A stretch of DNA of 64,000 nucleotides, from assembly GCA_017534885.1 (NCBI GenBank), contig JAFXVR010000023.1, positions 21,590 to 85,589 of the forward strand, given 5' to 3'. Each line of letters begins with the position of its first letter. Position 1 is the first letter of the stretch. This document shows positions 1-7,877 of this stretch, in pieces. The DNA comes from Clostridia bacterium (GTDB lineage Bacteria > Bacillota > Clostridia > Christensenellales > Aristaeellaceae). Under the pieces are notes generated by a model, which saw only the letters and a program-made list of their open reading frames with translations, searched no databases and was not told the DNA's origin. The translations under genes were made by a program, and so were the position numbers.

Positions 1-1
1 T

Positions 2-68
2 GTGGAAGGTAGCGGAAATTACCACAACCAGTCGTGGCTCTAAGGTCGGAAGCGCCCTTTTGTCACCC
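2..68 (+). repeat. Dispersed intergenic repeat, copy 1 (CCACAACCAGTCGTGG family)
   Basis: A 67-bp unit matches the reverse complement of 18294-18360 at 61 of 67 positions. Its core CCACAACCAGTCGTGG is an imperfect palindrome. It lies upstream of the first gene at the window edge, so the unit may extend further left. The rest of 1-219 holds a short tandem of GACTGAAAAAGG near 92-114 and a promoter. No coding sequence is seen there. Confidence 0.85.
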
Positions 69-140
69 TCAACATGACTTTTCATGATGCAGACTGAAAA
101 AGGACTGAAAAAGGTTTTTGCGGTAGCCCTCAATTCACTG

Positions 141-169
141 TTCCCTAAATCTTCATATTGTGCTATAAT
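141..169 (+). promoter_or_regulatory. Promoter for the first operon (extended -10)
   Basis: A perfect TATAAT at 164-169 is preceded by TGC, giving an extended -10. The -35 region TTCCCT at 141-146, 17 bp away, is weak. The same GTGCTATAAT string occurs in the pheS promoter. It would drive the run of plus-strand genes from 220 to 2701. Confidence 0.6.
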
Positions 170-219
170 GTCTTCAGCCTGACAATTCATGCCAAATCTG
201 CGCTCAGGGAGGTATCCTC

Positions 220-1089
220 ATGAAACTGCTGAAAACCCTTTGCCTGCTTCTCGCCGCCTCGCTTCTCTGCCCGATGGTGTCCATCGCGGGCGCGGAGGAA
301 GCCCCGGCCCGGACCGCCCAGGACATCATTGAGGAGATGGCGGTCTATTACGGCACCTATGGCGCTGAGGCGGATGAAAAGGTCAGCGCCCTGCTGGAGG
401 AGCTGACCGCCATTGACCCCACGGCCGGCGCGAAGTGGGCGTCCATCATGGCACTATGGAAGTCCGTAGACGGTGATCTGCCCCTGAACTACGACGTGCT
501 GCCCGACGGCCTGCCGGACACGGACGAGCTGTGCATTGTGGCCCTGGGCTTCCAGCTGAACCCGGACGGCACCATGCGGGACGAGCTGGTGGAGCGGCTG
601 AAGGTCGTCCTCGCCAGCGCGCAGAAGTATCCCAATGCCTTCGTGGTGTGCACCGGCGGCGGCACGGCCTCGGCGAACCCGGAAGCCACCGAGTCCGGCC
701 GGATGGCGGAGTGGCTGATGGAGCAGGGCGTCAGCGCCGAGCGCATCATCGTGGAGGATCGCTCCCTGACCACCGCGCAGAACGCCATCTACACCTTTGA
801 TCTTCTGAAAGAGCGCTGCCCCCAGGTCAGCCAGATTGCCATCGTCTCCAGCGATTACCACATCGCCACGGGCGTGCTGCTCTTCGGCGCGGAGGCCACC
901 CTGCTGGCGGAGGAAGCCGGCAGCGAGACCGTGCACATCGTGTCCAACGCCGCGTGGAAAGCGCCCTCCGGCCACCTGTCCGCCATGTTCCAGTGCGGCG
1001 CGCTGATTGAGCTCTCCGGCGACGTGCAGACCGCCTTTGACATCTACTACGAGACCTACGACATCCATGAGCTGCCCCCGCTGAACTGA
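220..1089 (+). CDS. Exported YdcF/SanA-family (DUF218) protein
   Basis: This 289-residue protein starts with a signal peptide: charged MKLLK, a hydrophobic stretch to about residue 20, and Ala-rich cleavage near residue 25. The DUF218 fold follows from about residue 100, with LCIVALGFQLN, the glycine-rich VVCTGGG strand, an E-S-G-R-M segment and SSDYHIATG near the end, all typical of YdcF/ElyC/SanA proteins. Members of this family are linked to envelope barrier function in enterobacteria, but the biochemical activity is not settled. An N-terminal stretch of about 70 residues before the domain has no obvious match. The ATG follows a GGGAGG site. The gene is first of four on this strand, spaced by 12-46 bp, so it is probably cotranscribed with the DUF1294 gene. 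Confidence 0.85.
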   Translation: MKLLKTLCLLLAASLLCPMVSIAGAEEAPARTAQDIIEEMAVYYGTYGAEADEKVSALLEELTAIDPTAGAKWASIMALWKSVDGDLPLNYDVLPDGLPDTDELCIVALGFQLNPDGTMRDELVERLKVVLASAQKYPNAFVVCTGGGTASANPEATESGRMAEWLMEQGVSAERIIVEDRSLTTAQNAIYTFDLLKERCPQVSQIAIVSSDYHIATGVLLFGAEATLLAEEAGSETVHIVSNAAWKAPSGHLSAMFQCGALIELSGDVQTAFDIYYETYDIHELPPLN

Positions 1090-1110
1090 CGGCGGAAGGA
1101 GGAAGAGCAA

Positions 1111-1401
1111 GTGAGCATGCTGGTGCTTTTCATCATCTGCCTGGTCTTCGTGAACGTGTCCGCCTTTGCGCTGATGGCCTACGACAAGCACTGCGCGAAG
1201 ACCGGCAAGTACCGCGTCCCCGAGAAGATTCTCTTCATGGTGACGGCCGCTTTCGGCGGGCTGGGCGGGGTGCTGGGCATGTTCCTCTGCCGTCACAAGA
1301 CCAAGCACTGGTATTTCCGCGTCTTCTTCCCCCTGCTGCTGGCCGTGCAGATTCCCATCCTGTGGTATGTCATCAGCCTGCTGCTGAAGACAGGAAGCTG
1401 A
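1111..1401 (+). CDS. DUF1294 family small membrane protein
   Basis: The 96-residue protein has an N-terminal membrane helix (about 1-22), then AYDKHCAKTGKYRVPE and a second hydrophobic block with GGLGGVLGMFLCRHKTKH, followed by a third helix. The order K-x-R-V-P-E, G-G-x-x-G and H-K-T-x-H is the DUF1294 signature. Function in the family is unknown. The start is a GTG 21 bp after the previous stop, preceded by GGAAGGAGGAAG. It lies in the same short-spaced gene run as the YdcF-like protein. Confidence 0.85.
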   Translation: MSMLVLFIICLVFVNVSAFALMAYDKHCAKTGKYRVPEKILFMVTAAFGGLGGVLGMFLCRHKTKHWYFRVFFPLLLAVQIPILWYVISLLLKTGS

Positions 1402-1435
1402 TCGGACTTTGCGATCTGAAAAGGAGCTGTTCCTG

Positions 1436-1939
1436 ATGCTGAAGCTGCTGAAGCGGCTGCTGGCCCTGATGCTGGTTTTGCTGCTGGTTCCTGCCCTGGC
1501 GGACACCCTGGATGAGGAGGATGCACGCCTGCTGACGGTGACCATCGGCCAGACGGACTATGTGCTGGGCATGAGCACCGCCCGGGACCTGATGAACGCC
1601 GGCTGGCCCTGGAACCGGGAGTCTGACGGCGTGTACAGCTTTTACTGCGCGGACTACGGCAGCTATTTCTACGCAGAAACCTTGGGCGGCTCGCCGGACG
1701 CGCCCCTCACCATGATCGACCTGATGTGGGCGGACGGCGTGCCCGTGCGCTACCTGTCCGTGTCCACCTCGGCCAGCGGCGCGACCTCCGGCTCCCTCTG
1801 GGATCTGCTCTCCGGAAGCTTTGGCGCGTCCATGAATGAGGAGGGCACCCTGGTCGCCCGCATTCCCCTCTCCGACGGCCGCGTGCTGTCCGCCGCCGCC
1901 AAGGATTCCTCCGCCCGGCTCCGACTGACCCTGCGGTAA
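1436..1939 (+). CDS. Exported protein of unknown function
   Basis: The protein has 167 residues and is not a family I recognise. It opens with MLKLLKRLLALMLVLL and ends its signal peptide at about VPALA, predicting export. The mature part holds two beta-rich stretches (VTIGQTDYVLGMSTARDLM and YSFYCADYGSYFY), then a serine-rich region and a C-terminal basic strand. The ATG at 1436 is chosen over an upstream in-frame TTG at 1409 because AAGGAG at 1421-1426 is correctly spaced only for the ATG. It sits between the DUF1294 gene and a methyltransferase in an apparent operon. Confidence 0.7.
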   Translation: MLKLLKRLLALMLVLLLVPALADTLDEEDARLLTVTIGQTDYVLGMSTARDLMNAGWPWNRESDGVYSFYCADYGSYFYAETLGGSPDAPLTMIDLMWADGVPVRYLSVSTSASGATSGSLWDLLSGSFGASMNEEGTLVARIPLSDGRVLSAAAKDSSARLRLTLR

Positions 1940-1951
1940 GAGGAGGCAGGC

Positions 1952-2701
1952 ATGGCACGGCAGAACATCTACGACAACGAAGCCTTTTTCGAGGACTTCA
2001 GGGAGAAGCGGACCAGCGAGATCAACTTCAACGACTGCATCGAGACGCCCATCCTCTTTTCGATGCTCCCGGACCTGCGCGGGAAGGACGTGCTGGACAT
2101 CGGCTGCGGCATGGGCCAGCACACCCGGAAGTTCGCTGAAATGGGCGCGGCCTCGGTGCTGGGCATCGACATCTCCGAAAAGATGCTGGCCTGGGCGGTG
2201 GAGCACAACAGCGCTGAGGCTGTCACCTACCGGCGGATGGCCATGGAGGACATGGACGCGCTGGAGGAGCGGTTTGATGTGATCATCAGCTCCCTCGCCT
2301 TTGACTACGCTGAGGATTTCGAGGGCCTTCTGCGCTCGATCCACCGTCTGGGCCGGGAGAAGGCGGCGCTCGTCTTCAGCATGTCCCATCCCCTGGCCAC
2401 CGCCTGGACGGGCCAGTACACCCGCTACACCTGGTCGGACGCCCGGGAGCGCCTGTACGCGAACCTCAGCCACTACACTGTGGAGGGTCTCCGGAAGGTC
2501 AGCTGGGTGGTGGACGGCTACGAGTGCTACCACCGGATGTTCTCCAGCCTGATCAACGCGCTGGTGCAGGCAGGCTTCGTGATCGAGGAATGCCGGGAGT
2601 CGACCATGTCCGATGAGATGCGCGCAAAGTATCCGGAGACCTTCGGCGGCACCCTTCACCGCCCCGATTTCATCTTCTTCCGCTGCGGATGGGCCGGCTG
2701 A
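1952..2701 (+). CDS. Class I SAM-dependent methyltransferase
   Basis: The 249-residue protein has the Rossmann methyltransferase motifs in order: motif I VLDIGCGMGQHTRKFAE at about residue 46, the acidic end of strand 2 VLGIDISEKML at about 70, and a post-I DVIISSLAFDYAED near 110. The C-terminal part contains YRMFS-like aromatic segments and an HRPDFIFF ending common in this UbiE/Tehb-like group. The substrate is not evident. An AGAGGAGG site precedes the ATG, 12 bp after the previous stop. The gene is last in its operon and ends at a strong bidirectional terminator. Confidence 0.88.
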   Translation: MARQNIYDNEAFFEDFREKRTSEINFNDCIETPILFSMLPDLRGKDVLDIGCGMGQHTRKFAEMGAASVLGIDISEKMLAWAVEHNSAEAVTYRRMAMEDMDALEERFDVIISSLAFDYAEDFEGLLRSIHRLGREKAALVFSMSHPLATAWTGQYTRYTWSDARERLYANLSHYTVEGLRKVSWVVDGYECYHRMFSSLINALVQAGFVIEECRESTMSDEMRAKYPETFGGTLHRPDFIFFRCGWAG

Positions 2702-2722
2702 ATCCCGCCCCCGCACTATACC

Positions 2723-2764
2723 AAAAGGCAGCTCCGGGTTGATTGTTCCCGGAGCTGCCCTTTT
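2723..2764. terminator. Bidirectional intrinsic terminator
   Basis: A 12-bp stem GGCAGCTCCGGG / CCCGGAGCTGCC with a 9-nt loop is flanked by AAAA on the left and TTTT on the right. It lies between convergent genes and should stop transcription from both the methyltransferase operon and the HerA-like gene. Confidence 0.85.
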
Positions 2765-2782
2765 GTATGGGATGGATTTGGC

Positions 2783-4729
2783 TTACTTCTTGCCGCCCCC
2801 GAAGAGGGAGGTGATGGAGCCCATGAGGCCGCGGGTGATCTGGCGGGTGACCTCGCGGGAGGCGGTGGAGATGGCCGTGTTCGTGACCCGGCCGAGGACG
2901 GAGTCGTTCTTGCGGGCGCGTTCGGCGCGCTCCTCACGCAGCTCCTCGGCGCGCTTGCGGCGCTCTTCGGCCAGGCGGTCGCGCTCGGCCTTCTCCGCTT
3001 CCTTCCGCGCCTTCTCGGCCTCCTTGGCGGCCTTCTCGGCAGCCTTGGGATCCACGGGCTGGGCGGTTTCCGGCTGAATGGGCGTGTACGCGCCGGTCGC
3101 GGGATCCAGGCGCATCCACATCATCTTCTGCACATAAGCGCCGGCCGCGGCGTCGAAGATCATCACGGGCATCTGCACCGCGTCCGCGGGAATGGCGGAC
3201 TGGGCGGCCACAGCGGCCTGGGGCGCGGGCTGGGCAGCCGCCTGGGGCGCGGGCTGCACGGCGGTTTGAGGCACGGGGGTCAAGGTGGGGATGGGCTTCT
3301 GCTCATAGCTGCCGGTGGCGGCGTTGTAGATCATGAAGCCCTGGGGCTTGGCGGCCACGGGCTCGGGCTGCACCGGCGGGGTGTAGACGGGAGCCGGAGC
3401 GGTGCTGACCTGTACCTGGGCGGGGGTGATGGGCGTGGCAGGCTCCTTGCGGAAGGCGTCCACCAGCATCTCATAGGCGGAATAGCGATCCTCCATCTCG
3501 TCGTACACGCCTTGGAAGGGGCTGGTCTCGATCATGGCGGCGCGCAGGCTGGGATCGATGGCGCCCAGAGCCGACTGGGGCGGCAGGATGGTGCAGCGGT
3601 CGACAACGCCCGGCGCGCCGTCCGCGGTCAGGAAGGAGATCAGAGCTTCGCCGGTCTTCAGCGTGGTGATGGCCTCCTCGGTCTCAAAGGCCGGGTTGGC
3701 GCGGAAGGTCTGAGCCGCCACCTTCACCGCCTTCTGATCCAGCGGGGTGTAGGCGCGGAGGGCGTGCTGCACGCGGTTGCCCAGCTGGCCCAGCACACTC
3801 TGGGGGATGTCGGTGGGGGACTGGGTGATGAAGTACACGCCCACGCCCTTGGAGCGGATCAGCCGTACCACCTGCTCGATCTTGTCCATCAGTGTCTTGG
3901 AGCAGTTGTCGAAGAGCAGGTGCGCCTCGTCAAAGAAGAAGACCACCCGGGGCTTGTCCGTGTCGCCCTGCTCGGGCAGCAGCTCATACAGCTCGCTCAG
4001 CAGCCAGAGCAGGAAGGTGGAATACATGGTGGGATTGCGGAAGAGCTTGTCCGCGCTCAGCACGTTGATGAAGCCCTGGCCCTCCTCATCCAGCTGCAGC
4101 CAGTCCGCGATGTTCAGCGCCGGCTCGCCGAAGAAGACATCTCCGCCCTGGTCTTCCAGCACGGCCACCGCACGCTGGATCGCGCCCACGGTCGCCACGG
4201 ACACATTGCCGTACTGCAGGGTGTAATCCCGGGCATGTTCGCCCAGGTACGCCAGCATGGCCTTCAGATCCTTGATGTCCAGCAGGAGCATGCCCTCGTC
4301 GTCCGCCACGCGGAAGAGGATGTTCATCACGCCCGCCTGGGTCTCGTTGAGGCCCAGCATCCGGGAGAGCAGCAGCGGGCCCATCTCGCTGACGGTGGTG
4401 CGGACCGGGTGGCCCTGCTCGCCGTAGACATCCCAGAACACCGTGGGGAAGGAACGATACTGGAAGCTCGGCACTCCGCAGCGGGCCAGGCGCTCCGCCA
4501 TGGAATCGGAGTGCTCGCCGGGCTTGACCATGCCGGCCAGGTCACCCTTCACGTCGCTGAGGAACACAGGCACGCCCATGGCCGAGAAGCCCTCCGCCAG
4601 CACCTTCAGCGTCACCGTTTTGCCCGTGCCGGTCGCGCCGGCAATCAGGCCGTGGCGATTGGCCATCCGCGGCAGCAGCATGGCAGGCTGTTCACCCGTG
4701 CCCACCCAGATTGCGTTTTCGTACAGCAT
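2783..4729 (-). CDS. HerA-like helicase-fold ATPase (DUF853/YjgR family)
   Basis: The 648-residue protein has a Walker A GATGTGKT at residues 31-38, DVKGDLAGM shortly after, and a Walker B VVFFFDEAHLLFDN near residue 265, with an R-S-K-G-V-G-V-Y-F-I-T-Q-like sensor segment. This layout is the DUF853 branch of HerA/FtsK-type ATPases, whose physiological role is not established. The C-terminal third is unusual: a Pro/Ala/Gln-rich linker (about 440-545) with two related IYNAATGSYEQK / IFDAAAGAYVQK units, then a highly charged Lys/Glu/Arg coiled coil (about 560-610), ending in a Gly-Lys tail. AGGAGG precedes the ATG, and a strong promoter lies upstream at 4776-4804. Confidence 0.9.
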   Translation of the reverse strand: MLYENAIWVGTGEQPAMLLPRMANRHGLIAGATGTGKTVTLKVLAEGFSAMGVPVFLSDVKGDLAGMVKPGEHSDSMAERLARCGVPSFQYRSFPTVFWDVYGEQGHPVRTTVSEMGPLLLSRMLGLNETQAGVMNILFRVADDEGMLLLDIKDLKAMLAYLGEHARDYTLQYGNVSVATVGAIQRAVAVLEDQGGDVFFGEPALNIADWLQLDEEGQGFINVLSADKLFRNPTMYSTFLLWLLSELYELLPEQGDTDKPRVVFFFDEAHLLFDNCSKTLMDKIEQVVRLIRSKGVGVYFITQSPTDIPQSVLGQLGNRVQHALRAYTPLDQKAVKVAAQTFRANPAFETEEAITTLKTGEALISFLTADGAPGVVDRCTILPPQSALGAIDPSLRAAMIETSPFQGVYDEMEDRYSAYEMLVDAFRKEPATPITPAQVQVSTAPAPVYTPPVQPEPVAAKPQGFMIYNAATGSYEQKPIPTLTPVPQTAVQPAPQAAAQPAPQAAVAAQSAIPADAVQMPVMIFDAAAGAYVQKMMWMRLDPATGAYTPIQPETAQPVDPKAAEKAAKEAEKARKEAEKAERDRLAEERRKRAEELREERAERARKNDSVLGRVTNTAISTASREVTRQITRGLMGSITSLFGGGKK

Positions 4730-4775
4730 AGCTGATCCTCCTTCTGTTCATATGAAAGCGGTTGCCCTTGTCTCT

Positions 4776-4804
4776 ATTTTACACGATACAGCCGGTTTCG
4801 TCAA
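4776..4804 (-). promoter_or_regulatory. Promoter for the HerA-like ATPase
   Basis: On the minus strand TTGACG (4799-4804) is followed after exactly 17 bp by TAAAAT (4776-4781), about 45 bp upstream of the ATG. Confidence 0.8.
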
Positions 4805-4880
4805 CGGGTTCAGCAATTCCCAGATAACAAATCATGCAAATATGCAGGTGTATGCGAAGGGGTGCAGGGGCGCAAGCCAC

Positions 4881-4910
4881 GCGTGTCGCCAGTGGCGACC
4901 TTTAGAGCGG
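4881..4910 (+). repeat. Palindromic module GTCGCCAGTGGCGAC, copy 1
   Basis: Thirty bases are identical to the reverse complement of 39280-39309. The centre GTCGCCAGTGGCGAC is a near-perfect palindrome followed by CTTTAGAGCGG, and a weaker match (CGTTGGG) continues about 8 bases beyond. The copy here is flanked by the partly inverted strings GCAGGGGC and GCCCCCTGC. It lies in the gap between the HerA-like gene and the Ig-repeat gene. No gene is supported in 4805-4965. Confidence 0.85.
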
Positions 4911-4965
4911 GACGAGCGTTGGGATACCGCAAAGCCCCCTGCCCGCGCCCGCAGGCGCGGAATCC

Positions 4966-4999
4966 AAAAATCCGCGGCGTGAGCGAATCACACCGCGGA
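4966..4999 (-). terminator. Intrinsic terminator after the Ig-repeat protein gene
   Basis: On the minus strand TCCGCGGTGTG pairs with CACGCCGCGGA (one wobble) around a 7-nt loop, and the stem is followed directly by TTTTT. It lies about 20 bp beyond the stop codon at 5016. Confidence 0.85.
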
Positions 5000-5015
5000 G
5001 AGGAATCATCTTGTC

Positions 5016-6587
5016 TTATTTGGCGTTGGACTCCAGCTCTTCCATGATCAGGTCGGTCAGGGTGAAGTCGGAATCGGGCAGGGCGGTATAGCCGGAGAGG
5101 TAGCACCAGTCGCTGTAGGCGTACAGGGTCTCCACGCCGTCGGACACAATGGCGATGACCACGAAGCGGCCGTTGAAGCCCGGGGACATGGCGACAGTGG
5201 CGGAAGTGGAGGAGAAGAAGGCCACATTGCGTCCCAGCTCGTCATAGCAGGTGTAGAAATAGGAGTAGGAGCCGGTGCCGCCGGTGACCGAGGGCTGGGT
5301 GATGTACATGGAGCGGTTGTCGCCGGACACCGTGGCGGTGATGGTGCCGATGTTCATGGGCGGCCGGTTCGGATAGCCGGTCAGATCCAGCCAGGGCGAC
5401 ACGATGTTCAGGGCGGTCAGCCCGTCAGTGACGAAGCAGATCACGTTGAAGTGGCCGTTCTCGCCGGTGTGCAGGGAGACCTCAGCGTCGTCCGCGGCCT
5501 GGAAGATCAGGTTCCGGCCCAGACTGTTGTACACGCTGTAGCTGAAGTGATACCGGCCCGTTCCGCCATAGGCGTTGGGGCGGGTCACCAGGATCTCGCG
5601 GCCGGTGGAGGAAGCCCGGATGGACAGGGTGGCGTCCGTGGTCAGCGGATCGGTGGTGGAGGGCAGGAGCACCCAGTCGGTATGCAGGGTCACCTTGTCC
5701 TTGCCGTCGGTCACGGTGCAGAACACGCAGTAGTTGCCGCCGGTGCCGGGCGTCATGGCCACAGTGGGATCGCTGCTGTAGAAGTAGTTGATGGGGCGGG
5801 AGGCGTCGTTGTAGCACATGTAGGCATACACGTAGCTGCCGCTGCCGCCCACGGCGGTGGGCTGATCCACATAGATGCTCCGCTGATCGGCGGACACATG
5901 GTAGACCAGCTGGGTCTCCAGCAGACGGAAGTCCGTCACGATGCCGATGGTGATCTTGCCGCTGGGCGTCTCAGGCAGGGTTGTGAAGCCGTCAGACACA
6001 ACAACTGTCACGTAATAAACGCCGGGCGTCAGGGGCGAGTTGGCGGAGGTGCCGGTGAAAGTGTAGGTATTCTCCGCGATCGCGCCGGTCTGGTTGAGCA
6101 GATTGTCGTTCTCGTCATAGAGACGGAAAACGAAGGTGGCGTTGTCCTGGCCCACGCTGTAATCCGCCGTCGCGATGACGGAGGCGCCGTCCGAGCCCTC
6201 AGCCACGTTCAGCTTGTTGAGGGTCAGGGTGCCGGGATCGTAGGCCGTGATGCCAAAGCGGGAAGCCGCCACGGTGTTCTCCGCGTCGGTTACCGTCACG
6301 ATGATGACGTACTGGCCCGTCTCCTCGGGGGTGAAGGTGGTGCGCTTGTTGCCGTCAAAGCTGTCCACATAGCGGCCGTTGCGCGTCACTTCCACAAACA
6401 CATCGTAGGGAGCGGTGCCGCCCTTGATGGTGTACTGCACGTTGAAGGGCTTGCCCGCCACCATCGCGCTGGGCTGCGCCAGAGTCACTTCCAGCGGATC
6501 CGTCGCCTTGGGGGCGTCCGCCAGCGCCGTACAGGAGAGCATCAGCGCGCACAGCAGCGCCGCGATTACGAATAAGCGTTTGCTCAT
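5016..6587 (-). CDS. Secreted protein with Ig/PKD-like repeats
   Basis: The 523-residue protein begins MSKRLFVIAALLCALMLS with a signal peptide ending near CTALA-DAP. The rest is entirely beta-rich. Two N-terminal units contain GGTAPYDVFVEV and YVIIVTVTD, resembling PKD/Ig modules. Three C-terminal units of about 95 residues then repeat the pattern D-x-R-S-x-Y-V-x-Q-P, G-G-(S/T)-G-S-Y-x-Y, C-Y-(N/D), M-(T/S)-P-G and V-(T/S)-D-G. No LPxTG signal, SLH domain or enzyme motif is visible, so it is probably released or loosely wall-associated. The start at 6587 was chosen over an upstream in-frame ATG because AGGAAGG precedes it and the signal peptide begins there. It has its own promoter and terminator and is monocistronic. 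Confidence 0.8.
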   Translation of the reverse strand: MSKRLFVIAALLCALMLSCTALADAPKATDPLEVTLAQPSAMVAGKPFNVQYTIKGGTAPYDVFVEVTRNGRYVDSFDGNKRTTFTPEETGQYVIIVTVTDAENTVAASRFGITAYDPGTLTLNKLNVAEGSDGASVIATADYSVGQDNATFVFRLYDENDNLLNQTGAIAENTYTFTGTSANSPLTPGVYYVTVVVSDGFTTLPETPSGKITIGIVTDFRLLETQLVYHVSADQRSIYVDQPTAVGGSGSYVYAYMCYNDASRPINYFYSSDPTVAMTPGTGGNYCVFCTVTDGKDKVTLHTDWVLLPSTTDPLTTDATLSIRASSTGREILVTRPNAYGGTGRYHFSYSVYNSLGRNLIFQAADDAEVSLHTGENGHFNVICFVTDGLTALNIVSPWLDLTGYPNRPPMNIGTITATVSGDNRSMYITQPSVTGGTGSYSYFYTCYDELGRNVAFFSSTSATVAMSPGFNGRFVVIAIVSDGVETLYAYSDWCYLSGYTALPDSDFTLTDLIMEELESNAK

Positions 6588-6627
6588 CAGAATCCTTCCT
6601 TTCACCATAAGGGAAGTATACAGGCTG

Positions 6628-6656
6628 ATTCTACCATCAACAGCGGAAAAAGTCAA
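6628..6656 (-). promoter_or_regulatory. Promoter for the Ig-repeat protein
   Basis: On the minus strand TTGACT (6651-6656), a 17-bp spacer and TAGAAT (6628-6633) lie about 40 bp before the ATG. Confidence 0.8.
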
Positions 6657-6765
6657 TCATAAGTTGCATATTTTTGTCTGTATCGTTACGGGAATTTTTC
6701 GCGGCCATTTCAATTCGTTACGCAGACGTTACGTGCATCCACCCGTTCAGGCTGAAAACGCCGCG

Positions 6766-7416
6766 TCACAGCCGGTTTGAAATGATCGCCCTGCGCTTCA
6801 CCGGGAAGGTAAAATATGTCTCCGGATAAGTCTCGTCCTTCAGGGTGAAATGCCACCACTCCGTTTCCAGGGGTTTGAAGCCGCAGTCCAGCATGGTCTC
6901 CCGCAGGAGCATCCGGCTTTCGTACTGCTCCGGGGTGATGTCCCGGCAGTCCGGGTGGCTCAGCTCCCCGAAGTAGTCGAAGGGGCCGCCCATGTTCACC
7001 TCCCGCTGGGTGCGGGTGTCAAAGAGCGTCAGATCCACCGTGCTGCCCCGGCTGTGGCCGGAGCGCTCGGCGATGTACCCGCCGGGGATCAGGCCGCGCT
7101 TGTCCAGCTCCGGGTAGAAGAAGGCCTTCATGCGGGTGTCCAGCGGATTCTGCGCCCAGCGCATGAAGTGGTCGACGGCCATCTGCGGGCGGTAGGCGTC
7201 GAAAATCTTCAGCCGAAAGCCCCGGGTCATCAGGCTGTCGCTGGCGGCTTTCAGCGCCCTGGCCGCCTCCCGGGTCAGCAGGGCGATAGGCTCCTCGTAT
7301 CCGTCGATCCGGTCGCCGATGAAGTTGAAGGTGGAATAGTACCTGATCTCCAGGATGACCTCCGGCACCGCCTCGCCGACGCTGACAAAGCCGGAAGCGT
7401 CCTCTGAGAACCGCAT
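6766..7416 (-). CDS. D-alanyl-D-alanine dipeptidase, VanX/DdpX family
   Basis: This 216-residue zinc peptidase has all the family residues: DAYRPQ with the catalytic Arg76, SGHSRGSTVD giving zinc ligands His121 and Asp128, and EWWHF giving the catalytic Glu186 and zinc ligand His189. Enzymes of this family hydrolyse D-Ala-D-Ala and, in many bacteria, serve peptidoglycan dipeptide recycling rather than resistance. There is no vanR, vanS, vanH or vanA nearby and no signal peptide, so a cytoplasmic housekeeping role is the better inference. The ATG at 7416 is 7 nt from AGGAGG. A GTG two codons upstream is too close to that site to be used. Confidence 0.9.
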   Translation of the reverse strand: MRFSEDASGFVSVGEAVPEVILEIRYYSTFNFIGDRIDGYEEPIALLTREAARALKAASDSLMTRGFRLKIFDAYRPQMAVDHFMRWAQNPLDTRMKAFFYPELDKRGLIPGGYIAERSGHSRGSTVDLTLFDTRTQREVNMGGPFDYFGELSHPDCRDITPEQYESRMLLRETMLDCGFKPLETEWWHFTLKDETYPETYFTFPVKRRAIISNRL

Positions 7417-7496
7417 ATGCACCCCTCCTTGCCGCGCCCGCCCGCATCAGGGCCCCTTACGCCCCGCGGGAAATGTGATGCGGCTGACTTTCCTTC

Positions 7497-7524
7497 ATTA
7501 TAACATATGGCGGGTAAATGTAAA
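7497..7524 (-). promoter_or_regulatory. Promoter for the VanX-like dipeptidase
   Basis: On the minus strand TTTACA (7519-7524) and a perfect TATAAT (7497-7502) are separated by 16 bp. Confidence 0.7.
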
Positions 7525-7593
7525 GCCTGTGCCCGCGGCGCCTGCGCTCCTGCCGCCCGTGATCCACCCGTGATCCGCTTTTTCACTCGATGC

Positions 7594-7622
7594 TTGCATT
7601 CCCCCGGGAACTGTGCTATAAT
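7594..7622 (+). promoter_or_regulatory. Promoter of the pheST operon
   Basis: TTGCAT (7594-7599), a 17-bp spacer and TATAAT (7617-7622), also with TGC before the -10. Transcription would start near 7629 and run through the T-box leader. Confidence 0.85.
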
Positions 7623-7624
7623 CC

Positions 7625-7857
7625 AACCCGTTGACGAACAATGACCGGGCCTGAGTAGGCGGCGGGGAGTCTGTTCAAGAGAGCGGCCGGAGGTGGGAGG
7701 GCCGCACAGATCCGCCGGGCGAAGTTCATCCCGCGAGTTCTCCCGGAGGGGCGCAGGGCAGCGTTACGGCCCGGACGAGGTGGCGGCCCTGTGCCGCAAG
7801 GTGAGTGGTACCGCGGAAGAATCCGTCTCACGCAGGCGCGTGGGGACGGTTTTTTTG
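7625..7857 (+). promoter_or_regulatory. T-box leader (tRNA-Phe sensing) of pheST
   Basis: The leader carries the hallmark T-box string TGGTACCGCG at 7806-7815, followed by a terminator hairpin CCGTC-TCACGC / GCGTG-GGGACGG (7823-7849) and seven T residues. A TTC phenylalanine codon lies at 7725-7727 in the expected specifier context, before GCGAGTTCTCC. T-box RNAs bind uncharged tRNA through the specifier codon and the UGGN bulge and switch the terminator off. Here uncharged tRNA-Phe should raise pheS-pheT expression. Specifier placement is by eye. Confidence 0.92.
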
Positions 7858-7877
7858 AGGAAAATGGAGGAATGGGT

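Noticed and set aside
454..1545. Long minus-strand open frame opposite the YdcF-like and DUF1294 genes
   Set aside because: It overlaps three plus-strand genes with recognisable domains and has a repetitive His/Gly/Arg/Ala composition typical of the antisense of G+C-rich genes.
3266..4735. 489-codon plus-strand open frame opposite the HerA-like ATPase
   Set aside because: It is the antisense of a gene with clear Walker motifs and shows no domain or ribosome site.
4862..5047. Short open frame containing RVSPVATFRA
   Set aside because: The peptide is the translation of the 4881-4910 repeat, which recurs at 39280-39309 in an unrelated context. It is a repeat, not a gene.
6766..7416. VanX homologue as evidence of glycopeptide resistance
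   Set aside because: None of the ligase, dehydrogenase or two-component genes of a van cluster is present; a peptidoglycan recycling role is more likely.
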